From positions 31,004,763 through 31,068,762 of the forward strand of contig JAPTYO010000003.1 in assembly GCA_036873135.1 (NCBI GenBank): 64,000 nucleotides of DNA. The letters run 5' to 3'. This DNA comes from Clarkia xantiana subsp. parviflora. Taxonomy: Eukaryota; Streptophyta; Magnoliopsida; Myrtales; Onagraceae. The translations under genes and the position numbers were made by a program. The notes beneath the pieces were generated by a model. The model was not told the origin of the DNA and made no database searches. It saw only the letters and a list, made by a program, of their open reading frames with translations. This document shows positions 34,101 to 45,400 of this stretch, one piece after another; the first letter of the stretch is position 1, and the number at the start of each line of letters is the position of its first letter.

Positions 34101-37100
34101 ATTATCCAAGACATACTGAAAATCTTGCCTTTGATGTGCTTGCTCTGTGGACTTCTCTGTCTGAACCATTGAGTTCAGTCATATATTTATCCCGAGCAAC
34201 ACTGATTGTTGTTCCTGCAAATCTGGTTGATCACTGGAAAACACAAATTCAGAAGCATGTTAGGTTAAGTCAGTTGAGGGTCATTGTACTGAATAGTGGG
34301 AAACAGTTTGACCAAAAAAAAAAGAATAGTGAGAAACAGATTTCTCCCCACATTCTTGCCTGGGACTATGACGTTGTCATTACAACTTTCAACCGTTTCA
34401 GTGCAGAGTGGTCTACTCATAAGAAGAGTGTGCTGCAGCAAGTCCATTGGCTTAGGATCATTCTGGATGAAGGACACACACTTGGTTCAAGTCTTGGTTT
34501 GACAAATAAACTGAATTTGGCCTTATCATTGAAGGCTTCAAGTCGTTGGGTATTGACGGGAACTCCAACTCCAAATACGCCCAACAGCGAGTTATCACAT
34601 CTTCAAGTAATGTTCAAATTCCTTCACGAGGAAGTTTATGGACAGGATCAGAAATCATGGGAGACTGGCATTATGAGGCCATTTGAAGCTGAAATGGAGG
34701 AGGGACGGACACGTCTGTTTGATATATTAAGTAGATGCATGATCAGTGCAAGAAAGAAAGATTTGATAGCTTTCCCCACTTGCAATAAGGAAGTCACACT
34801 AATCAGTTTCACTGAAGAACATGCTAGGAGTTACAATGAATTAGTAGTTACTGTCCGTCGTAACATACTAATGGCTGACTGGAATGATCCTTCACATGTC
34901 GAGAGTTTGCTGAACCCAAAGCAGTGGAAGTTCCGTAGTACGACAATCCGAAATGTAAGGTTATCCTGCTGTGTTGCTGGACATATTAAAGTAACAGAAG
35001 CTGGGCAAGATATACAAGAGACAATGGATATACTTTGCGGCCGGGGTCTTGTACCCCATCAGGAAGAGTATGCATTAATACAATATAACCTTCTACATGG
35101 AGGTAATTGTGCCAGGTAATAAATAAACCTGTTGTGCTTTATCCATGCGTTTAGTTGACAATTTAAATATGGGAAAAGTACCTATTTAGTGTCTCAGGGG
35201 TTTACCCATGTGTCAATTTGGTGTCTCATGATTAAATTGTTAATATTTGGTTTCACAAGTTTCAATTTTGTTGCGATTTGGTTTTCTGTCCAATTTTGCC
35301 CCTTTTTTTTGCAAAGCCACCCGTCTAATTCTGTGATATGTGCCCGAATATCGATAGAAATAAGAACACAAGAATGTATGGAAATAGGAAAGCTTACTTC
35401 CTAATCAACCCTAATCTCTTTAGGAGACTAAGATTAATTGTTGGAAGTTTTTATTCATTCATTGATAATAATAACCTATATATAGGGATTACAAGAATCC
35501 TAAAAGATATACTAAGATATAGATATTTAGGGATTACAAGATTCCTAAGGATATACTAAGATACTAAACGATATAAATATAATCTAGAGATATTGTTTTA
35601 TACTAATAATATTATTCATAATATAAGATATATAAGATATAGATATAGTTGTATTCTAGCCACTATTAACGGCCATAACATTCTGGCCGGGGCTAATTTG
35701 GGCATTTTAAATTTTATTCGGTCATGCGCTAGTCACGTGACCGGGTTTTGTCAAATTTAACCCAAAATTTGACGGAGACGCCAAATGAAACATAATTGAA
35801 ACCTGGGACAAAAAATATGAACAATTTAATCCTGAGACACCAAATTGACACATGGGGTAAACTCGATACACTAAATAGGTTCTTTACCCTTTAAATCTAA
35901 AGGGTTGAATTGGGTCACTAATCTGACTTGATTATTCAGGTGCGAGGAATGGTGCAGGCTGCCTGTAATTACTCCATGTAGACATCTTCTTTGCCTTGAT
36001 TGTGTGGCCTTGGATAGTCAAAGATGTGCAGCTCCTGGTTGCGGTTATCTTTATGAGATGCAAACTCCTGAATGCAGGCCAGAAAATCCAAATCCCAAGT
36101 GGCCCGTGCCGAAAGATCTTATTGAGTTGCAGCCTTCATATAAACAGGTATGTTTTGAGCCCTACCTGCCTGCAACTATCTTTGTCTGAATTTATTATTT
36201 TTTAACCGAGGTATTTATTATGCAGGATGACTGGGATCCTGATTGGCAGTCAACTTCAAGCAGTAAAGTCTCTTATCTCATAGAGAGGTTGAATAAATTG
36301 ACTGGTGCAAATAAAGCATCATCATCAGCTGATGATGGTTGGAAACCTGTGAAAGTAATTATATTTTCGCAGTTTTTGGAGCATATACATGTTATTGAGC
36401 AGCAGGTATTTGTTTGTTGTACTGAACTATGTGTGTTTGCGAATGCTATTTATTATTCATGAGCTTGATTCACATTTTGTTATTTTATTTATGTTTTGGG
36501 GGAGGAGCAGTTGACATTTGCTGGAATCAGATTTGTTGGCATGTACAGTCCAATGCACATTAAAAACAAGGTTGGTTTGTTTGTTTGTTATGTTTGGATG
36601 ATTAGTGGTAGATGCATTCTTTCTGACTTGGATTAAACGTTGTAGATGAAGTCACTGGCAACTTTCCAGGATGAGCACACATGTACGGCTCTCCTGATGG
36701 ATGGAAGTGGAGCTCTGGGTCTTGATTTGAGTTTTGTAAGCCATGTATTCTTGATGGAACCAATCTGGGACAAGAGGTAGATTTACTTACTGCTAAACAG
36801 GATATTATTTGTTTTGGTTATATATATATATATATTTTTTTTTCTGATTTCTTTACCAAGAAAGAAAGATGATATAAACACAACATTTGTTCAGTCATTT
36901 GGAATTAGTTATGAAGTTGTTGTGTGTGTCTATTTGTGGGTGCAGCGTGGAGGAGCAAGTGATTAGTCGGGCTCACCGCATGGGGGCAACTTGTCCAATT
37001 GAAGTGGAAACTTTGGCTATGCGCGGTACGATAGAAGAGCAGATGGTGCAATATTTGCAGGTAAAGAGTGTTGCCTAGCTGTTGCTGCATAGTAAAACGT

Positions 37101-37243
37101 ACTTACAGTTTGTTGCTGCTCATTATTATAATAAATATGGTTGTTGGTTTGCCCAGGACTCTGCTAACAGTTTGATGCACGACGACTTTGCTGGAAGTAA
37201 TTACTTGGCTCGTTTGAAATGTGTGCAGACTAAACCTCATTAG
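31185..37243 (+). CDS. F-box protein with SNF2 helicase and RING-like finger (At3g54460 type)
   Basis: Eight exons give 1219 residues: 31185-31738, 32791-35115, 35940-36147, 36226-36405, 36511-36570, 36646-36776, 36946-37060 and 37157-37243. An F-box lies near residues 270-315 (ELDDELLVSILTALSPLD, TCRHLRSL). The SNF2 ATPase follows: Walker A DEPGLGKTITAL near 375 and the DEGH box near 744. A RING-like finger starts exon 3 (CEEWCRL, PCRHLLCLDC, CAAPGCG, near 960-990). The helicase C-lobe has VIIFSQFLEHI and VISRAHRMGATCPIEV near 1130-1150. This fusion of F-box, Rad5/HLTF-like SNF2 and RING is known in plants; the role is probably nuclear chromatin or DNA-repair work tied to ubiquitination, but that is inference. 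ATG chosen: first in frame with the conserved N-terminus. The 1.05-kb intron 1 and 0.8-kb intron 2 are long, the latter filled with transposons. Confidence 0.93.
35171..35889. mobile_element. MULE-like foldback element in SNF2-gene intron 2
   Basis: The left arm GGGAAAAGTACCTATTTAGT is mirrored by the right ACTAAATAGGTTCTTTACCC, and the arms pair for about 120 bp or more. Flanks are TTTAAATAT (35162-35170) and TTTAAATCT (35890-35898), a 9-bp duplication with one mismatch. There is no transposase. The middle is occupied by a solo LTR (35334-35680), inserted later. Confidence 0.8.
35334..35680 (-). mobile_element. Solo LTR nested in the foldback element
   Basis: A 347-bp sequence starting TGATATGTGCCCGAATAT and ending GGCCATAACA is flanked by TTCTG on both sides (35329-35333, 35681-35685). 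Its first 120 bp closely match the LTRs at 59798 and 61144 (AAGAACACAAGAATGTATG, TTACTTCCTAATCAACCC, GACTAAGATTAATTGTTGG). Orientation is taken from that related element. A solo LTR arises by recombination between the LTRs of a full copy. Confidence 0.8.
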
Positions 37244-39130
37244 TGACAAACAAACACTTATATGATTTAGTAGATCCATTGCAGTATGTGGACTAGGCTA
37301 GGCTAGTAGTGTGCCTGACTGACAGTAGTAAGCAGACCTTGCCTTATGTTTGAAATAGTCTCTGAAGTTTGAAGATTTCTTTTTACCACTACGGAATTCT
37401 TATTTGTGAGGAGAAACTGCAGAAAGGAGGCAGCGTGCGTACTATCCACTGTGGAGCTTAGCTTGGAGCTGGCTACTAGCAATTCGTACGTGTTATTGTG
37501 TGTATTAACACATGATGGCTCAACACGAACACACAAAATTTAATCTTGCCATTATCACAGACATGGATAATTTCGGGCCATCACAACAAGAAAACGATAA
37601 CATGGAAAAAAATTGTGCTATATTAAACACGCTTGCACGATAATATCATCAGTTTCGCACATCCAACCATTTCTCTAAACTTTATATATATATAGTTATT
37701 AAAACTCCAATAATGCGCCAAAGGCCCAAACAATCAATAATATTTAGGGTTAAGATCATATAAAGGTTTGCAAATGTTGAAATTTTGTGTCTGAAAATTT
37801 GGTTCCCATGCACGTCTTTTCTTCACCCATCAGTCATTTTCATCAATCCACTCACCCAAGTCATTTTCATCAATCCACTCACCCACTCTTAATATATCAC
37901 TCCTTTTTCACAAAATCGCTAATTTTTTCTCCAAAACTTGAACATTCAAAAGAAAAAAAAAATATTCAGCAGAGTGGTGTGGAGCAATTTTCTGCAACAA
38001 CATAATGTGATTTACTTGCGCGGACGTGACTTGCTTCTTAGGTGACGATCCTGACAAGGTGATGAAAATAATATTTTTATTTTAACACTCTGTTTCAATC
38101 TCCTTTCAGGAAAAAAAAACTTATCAATTTTAAGTTTGAGACTTTTAAATTGAAGAGTACAATTGTACATATTATTATTCACATCTCTTTTTTATACTAA
38201 GAATTTTAGTTACTCTAGCCTAACGTTATACGGGAGGTCCAATAGAGAAAAGTATGTAAATTGTACAATATGTTTGAAAAAGATGAGTTTTGGTACCAAT
38301 ATGTTTAAAATATACAAATATTTTAAGATAGTAGTAATTGATACTTATTTAAATTTGATGTCCAAAATTACAATTAAATACATTTTAAATTAACAAATTC
38401 ACTGAATAATTTTCTAAGCATCATAATTTAAACATAATAACTTATACTATTATTACTTTCCTAACTCGATTGAGACTCAATTGATACACAATTGGTAATG
38501 GCCTAATTTGCCCCAATTGTAACATTTGTATAAGCAATTAAAGCTTGGTTGTGATACTTTAAAAACCACTAAGTTAATTTCGAATATTTGAAATGTATTT
38601 AACGACAATTTTGAATAGATAATTGAATGAAATACCAGTTATCATTATTTTGAACATGCATATATTAAAACATATTAGTACCAAACAACATATTTTTCTA
38701 ACACAGTGTATATTTTTAATTACTTTCTTAAGAAAATATGTTTATTCTTCGCTTTTTTTACTTAAAGTACCCCATTTTCAACAAACTGGCTCTGCCACTG
38801 AAGTTTGTAACTTAAATAAAAACTTTTAACTCTTTATTGTGTAGAAGTTATTTTATGTAAAAACTAAAATAAGAGAAAAAATATATTTTATAATTTATCA
38901 ATTACATAATATTTTATAATAAATTTTTTAGAGTTATGATTAAATTAGGAAATACTTACCGGATAAATGGTACTATTACATACTATGTGTACTGCGCAAG
39001 TAATTTTATATTTTTTAACGAATATAAATTAAAATATTTTATCTATTGTATCCTTTTAAATAAAATTACATATTAACATATATTTTAAAAAAGTTATTAT
39101 CATTTTGTGGAAAATTATATTACAACTCAA
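37244..39130. other. AT-rich intergenic DNA
   Basis: It includes the SNF2-gene 3' UTR (to about 37350). The duplicated phrase TTTTCATCAATCCACTCACCCA at about 37838 and 37863 is a short 26-bp tandem repeat. No gene was supported; small open frames are AT-biased and featureless. Confidence 0.35.
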
Positions 39131-39356
39131 ATATTACACTTCAAAATAAAATAATGTAAGTTATTGTCAATTACATTATAACACATATTTATGTAAATAA
39201 AATCAATATAAATTCTGATGATTTTTTTCTTTCTAATATTCGGTCAGATTTTAATTAACAGAAATATTCTGCCGATTCACCGAATATTATAACATAAATA
39301 TGTGTTATAATGTAACTGACAATAACTTACATTATTTTATTTTGAAGTGTAATATA
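39131..39356. repeat. Hairpin-forming inverted repeat (MITE-like)
   Basis: Arms of about 65 bp (39131-39195 and 39290-39356) are nearly perfect reverse complements, for example TATTACACTTCAAAATAAAA against TTTTATTTTGAAGTGTAATA. The loop is about 95 bp. It has no coding capacity. This could be a MITE or a source of a small-RNA hairpin. Flanking duplication is not clear. Confidence 0.6.
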
Positions 39357-39443
39357 AAACTAATTTATATGTATTATTAAAAAAAATTGAAAGTGACCAA
39401 TAATGCCCTAAAGGCCCAAACAATCAATAATATTTATTATAAA

Positions 39444-42400
39444 TTAATTACCAGTAAGACCACCTAAGCCTCCATAATACAACATACGTTTATGACCACT
39501 TTCACGGTACCCAGCATCATGCACGCCATAGTACTTAAAATTAACGTCACTAAATTCCACAGTGTCGTCGACATCAACAACATCTCCATCTTCATTAATT
39601 ATGGCCATGTGATCGATAAACGCATCCCTCCATATCTTGAACTGTAGATAATGTCCACGACCCATTTTAGGACTCTTCTTGTTCGGAGGACTCATTGCTT
39701 CTCCTCCCCATTCTACGTTCGTCGCTAAATCTTTGAGACCCGTAAACAGTTGCTGCGGCCAGAACCCTACTTGAAGGTTTTTGGGTCCTAGCTCGAGCCA
39801 CCAGTTTCCACTGATATTGTCCTGAAACAAGGTTTTGTTGCAATTTTTTCATCGTTAGCTAACGCTACCGTAAATGACGAAGTTACGTTGCTAAAGGTTT
39901 TAGTGACGGAAAATCTACTTTTAGTGACATAATTTAAAACTCATATTACTGTAGTAGTGTTAGTTGAAAATGGTATCATAGCCTGGGGCGGGACTTGACC
40001 TGGGAGATGGTCTGTTGAAAATTTGAAATCAGACAGCCCTCATGGTGAGGGGGAATGTTGAAATAGACATACTCCAGCGTGAGGCTGGAGTACCACACTG
40101 GTTGGTGTGTACAATAGAGCAGTATATATGTCAAGATTTGGAGAATCAGAGAACAGAGGAATGCATCATTCATTTTATCGAAGAAGAAGAAGCTACAGAG
40201 AAGAGTTCAACCATATATGGAAAGCAGCTAACAGACTTCTAACAGACTAAGTTTTTAGTAATAACAAAACTAGTCCTTAGACTTTATTGTAAACTAGTCA
40301 TCAAGTCTTTATAATGTTGAAATAGCTGCTTATACTTCTACATTCGTCTTCATTTCTTCCTCCTCTTGTCTCTGTTGTGGCTGAAACAAATCCAAAGCTG
40401 TAAATTCCTTCAGCAACTCATAATGTTGATGCTTATCCAATGCCTTCGTTAAAACATCTGCAGGCTGCTTCTTTGATGCCACATGCTCTGGAATTATGAC
40501 CCCATTAAGAATTTTCTCACGAATGAAATGGCAATCGATTTCGATGTGCTTGGTTCGCTCATGAAACATGGGGTTCTTAGCTATTTTAATGGCAGCTTCG
40601 TTGTCACAATACAACTTAGTTGGAGTAGCTAATCCAAAACCAAGCTCCTTTAGCAAACCTCTGAGCCAAATAATCTCTGAAACAGTTGAACCCATGGCTC
40701 TATATTCTGATTCAGCACTGGACTTCGAGATTGTCACCTGTTTCTTCGATTTCCAAGAAAGAACCGAGCTGCCAAGTTTCACTACATATCCTGTAACTGA
40801 CCTTCTGCTGATTGAGCAAGATGCCCAGTCACTATCACAGTAGGCCTTCATTGAATTCAAATCACTTGCAGCTGGGAAGAACAAGCCTTGACCAGGATTT
40901 GCCTTAATGTACCTGATGACTCGAAATGCTGCTTGAAGATGTGACTGCTTGGGTGAATGCACGAATTGGCTCAGATGTTGAACTGAGTAAGTGATATCAG
41001 GTCGTGTCATAGTAAGATACAAGAGCCTTCCAACTAATCTTCTGTACTGCTCTATGTCCTCTAGCAATCTGTCCTCCAAATTCAACTTAAACAGCATATC
41101 ATAATCTGAGGAAGTATGCTTGATGTTCTGCTCCATTGGAGTATTTGCTGCCTTAGCTTTCAACAAACCAGCATCTTCAATTAATTCAAGTGCATATTTT
41201 CTTTGATTTAGCACTATACCCTCTTTAGATCTCGCCACCTCTAGACCAAGAAAGTACTTTAACATTCCCAAATCCTTCAATTTGAAATGAGATTTCAATT
41301 CCTCTTTGAGCTGCAGAATCATATCTTCACTTGAACCTGTGATTAAAATATCATCCACATATACTAACAGGTGCACTTGATTTCCATCTGCAAATTTGCT
41401 GAATAAAGAATAATCAAATTTGCTTTGATGATACCCAAGTTGCTGCAAAGAGGTTGTGAGTTTGATATTCCATTGACGGGAAGCCTGCTTCAAACCATAT
41501 AAAGACTTCTTCAATCTGCAAACAAGCCTTCTTCCATTGCGTTTCTGATCATAAAACCCTTGTGGAATGCTCATGTATACCTCTTCAGTAAGATCTCCTT
41601 GTAAAAACGCGTTATTCACGTCTAACTGATGAAGAGACCATCCTTTTACTGATGCAACACTCAGTATGGTTCGTACTGTTACCATCTTTACCACTGGAGA
41701 GAAGGTCTCTTTGAAGTCAATTCCTGCTCTCTGAGTGTACCCTTTCGCCACGAGTCTTGCTTTATACCTCTCCACTGATCCATCAGCCTTATACTTAACT
41801 CGGTATACCCATTTGCAACCGATGGGCCTTTTATCACTTGGTAATACAGTCAGCTCCCAAGTATCATTATCCTGTAGTGCAGCAATCTCATCACGCATAG
41901 CTTGAACCCAGTGCTTATTATTGGAAGCCTCATGGAAGGAAGTTGGTTCAGTGATTTTATCCAAGGAACTCAAGAAGCTGCTATAAGAGTTTGAAAGATT
42001 AGCATAACTGACAGTGGAGCAATGTAGAACATAATCCTGCAAATGTTTGGGAGGTCTGGAAACTCGTGTAGAAGCTCTCCTTGGTAAGGCAACAACCTCA
42101 TCATGCAGTTCCTGAACATCATCAGCCTCATTGTTAATGAATGGATCAGAATTTCCATCCACTTCAGGCACCCCTTCATTAATAATCTCAGTAGCTGCAG
42201 GTAAATCCTCCAGATTGATATCAACTCCTCCTTCATATGAATCATAGATCATTTCTCTGCGTGTAGGCCTGGGAAACACATTGTGAAACTGCTCTTTGGT
42301 CATGCTGAAAGGATATACATCCTCTCTAAACAAGACATCCCTGCTCACCAAGAATCCACCAGTAGCAAGATTTAGAACTCTATAGCCCTTTTGTGTAGGT

Positions 42401-45400
42401 GAATAACCCATGAACACTCCCAAAATTGATCTGGGCTTAAACTTGTCCCTAACATTCAGATCCTTCGCAAAGCAAAGACACCCAAAGACACGAAGATGTT
42501 GCAAATCTGCTGGTGTTCCAGTCAAAACAGCAAAAGGAATTTTGTTATTGAGGACTGATGAGGGCATTAAATTGATGAGATAGCATGCTGTAAGCACACA
42601 ATATCCCCAGTATTTGTCTGGAACTGTAGCTTGAATTTTCAAGGCACGAGCAACTTCAAGCAAATGACGGTGCTTCCTCTCAACGACTCCATTCTGCTGA
42701 GGTGTGTTAACACAGGTGGTTTGATGAATAATACCTTTTCTGGTGAATAAATCTCTGACAGCAACATTACAAAATTCTGTCCCATTATCACTCCTAAAAC
42801 ATTTCACCAGTAAAGAGTATTGTGTATGCACCATCTGGATGAAATTTCTCAAATGCAAAATCACTTCATCTTTACTCCTCAACAAGTACACCCAAGTCGT
42901 TCGACTGTAATCATCAACAACCGTTAAAAAATATCTATATCCATCATGAGTTGGTGTACAGTATGGTCCCCAAACGTCCAAGTGAACTAATTCAAATATA
43001 ACATGAGTCTGAGACTGACTTGCATCAAAAGGCAACCTTGCTTGCTTAGCAAGAGGACAGACATGACACCTTCGAACACACAAACCAGTGTCTGGGCTAA
43101 ACTGAAAAATACAACCTAAATGAGATACTGACAAATGACCCAGTCTCTTATGCCATAAACTCAAAGTCTCAGAATTAGCAACACCATCACTCTGCACACT
43201 CAGAATCTTCTCATCAACTGGAACCTTTCCTGCAACTGCAATCTTCTGAGTTTGACAAATGTAGAGCCCATCAACAAGTTTTCCAGTCACCATTATCCTC
43301 CCATTTGAGTGGGCCTGAAAAACCATCTTATCAGGATGAAAAACAGCATATAAACCATAGTCCTTGCAGAGCTGAGACACAGATATGAGATTGAAATGGA
43401 AATCTGGAGCATATAGCACATTCTGGAGGACCAAATCAGTAGCTAAACTGCAAGAACCAACATGAGTGACTGGAGAGGAATTACCATTAGGCAAATTCAC
43501 TTTTTTACTCAAGGTATCATTTGGTCGTAAATTAATCAACCAATGCTTATTGCACGTCATATGATGTGTTGCTCCACTATCTATGATCCAAACATTTTCA
43601 GAAGTTGCATTAATAGATCCACAGAACAGCATACCTGCCATATTCACATGTGCATCTTTATTTCCTTCACGCTGCTGATGCTCGAAATACAGCTGCACCA
43701 TCTGATTCAGCTGCTGTGAAGTAAATTGATGAGTGTTAGAACAACTCCCAAAATCACTGTGCTGCTGCTGTGGCTGAATGGATAACTGCTGCATAGGCGT
43801 CTCATATACAGGGTACTGAGAAGCAGAAGATTCATCAACAAAAGTTGCAGCATTACTATTCACAATGTTGGAACCCAATTTCTGTTTGAAAGTAGCAGGA
43901 ACACCCGCTTTCTTTTGCCAACACCTATCCTCAGTGTGGCCTTTCTTCCCACAGTACGTGCAGATGAATACCCTCCTTTCTTTAGTTGAAGAACCAACTG
44001 AAGAGGATCCACTTATACTGTTAGATTTCCCATAAGAACCACCACCTTTGTTTGGAAAACCTCCACCTCTACCATTCGAATTTACATACAAACCAGCAGC
44101 ATCCCCAGGGTGAAAACCAGTTCCAGCATACATAATATGACCCTCACCAAAATCATCAGCTGTATTGTTCACAACAACACGCTGACTTTCTTCTTGCATC
44201 AACACCGAATATGAAAAATTCAGAGTTGGTAAGGGATGCATCATTAGCAAATTAGTCCTCACATGACTGTAAGTCTCATTCAAACCGACTAGGAACTGAA
44301 CCAACTGCTGCTTATCTTTATTAGCAATCACCTGAGGAGAAGTAATGCAATTAGGGCAAAGACTATTGTTCTCAACAACAGCTAATTCATCCCATAAGTC
44401 TTTCATCCTGCAAAAGTAATCAGAAATACTCGAATTTCCCTGACGAGCATGATAGATCTCACGACTGAGATGAAAGAATCTAGTGCCATCGATCTTATTG
44501 AAACGCTCTCGCAATTCCTTCCAAATGCCTGCTGCAGTAGGAATATAAACCAAACCACGAGATAATTCCTTCGTAACAGAACTACGGAGCCATCCTTTAA
44601 CAATCGCATTGCATCTATCCCAACGAAATTGCTGTTCAACAGGTATAGATTCACGAAGGCAAGATCCATCGACAAAGCACAATTTATTCTTGGCAACGAG
44701 AGCATCAGTCAAATCTCTAACCCAAATCTGATAATTGTCACAACCAGTGAGCTGGTAACCAATAAGAACAGCACCTGGTGTATCTGCTGGATGCAGATAC
44801 AATTTATCCTCCGATGAGAGCTCAGGAAGACGATCCGGACCGAGACGAGGCCAAGTCGTACCGAGAGGAACACCAGGAGCAGGAGGCGGCGGTGGTGGTG
44901 GTCGCGCCATCGAATCGAGCAACAAATAACGTCGCAACGAACAAATCCAATCAAATCAAATGTGCGGAAGCAGAAAACGAGCTCAAAGCTCTGATACCAT
45001 GTCAAGATTTGGAGAATCAGAGAACAGAGGAATGCATCATTCATTTTATCGAAGAAGAAGAAGCTACAGAGAAGAGTTCAACCATATATGGAAAGCAGCT
45101 AACAGACTTCTAACAGACTAAGTTTTTAGTAATAACAAAACTAGTCCTTAGACTTTATTGTAAACTAGTCATCAAGTCTTTATAATGTTGAAATAGCTGC
45201 TTATACTTCTACAATATAAATAAGTGGGGCACCTCCTCCTATCACTAATTGATTTTAAAATGGAACCCCATTTGCATACATGATTGCTGTATGTTGTCTC
45301 GAATTGGGCTTGACTTGGCCCAATGTAGAATCTAAGGTTGCAAATTTCATTATTAACTTATCATATACATGTGAGTTTCATAGACATAATACTTTCATTT

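Larger units (their letters stand above)
40129..45213 (-). mobile_element. Ty1/Copia LTR retrotransposon, intact
   Basis: Two 214-bp LTRs (40129-40342 and 45000-45213) look identical base for base. Both begin TGTCAAGATTTGG and end TACTTCTACA on the plus strand. The target duplication ATATA is perfect (40124-40128, 45214-45218). On the minus strand the primer site TGGTATCAGAGC (44999-44988) abuts the 5' LTR. The internal region encodes one uninterrupted polyprotein. Total length about 5.1 kb. Everything needed for autonomous movement appears present, so this is a young and possibly active copy. Confidence 0.96.
39971..45270 (+). mobile_element. TRIM-like LTR element relic, split by Copia B
   Basis: TGGTATCATAGCC (39971-39983) is one base off the Met-tRNA primer site. 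After about 60 bp comes a purine tract GGTGAGGGGGAA (about 40044-40055). An LTR-like start TGTTGAAATAGACATACTCC (40056) is cut by the Copia at 40129 and resumes at 45219 up to about TGGAACCCCA (45270), about 125 bp in all. A 5' LTR is not found, so the copy is truncated. Confidence 0.4.

Noticed and set aside
39444..39821. Separate small Neprosin gene left of the Copia
   Set aside because: It has no start, begins at a good splice acceptor, and continues the phase of exon 6 at 45599; it is the last exon of one gene.
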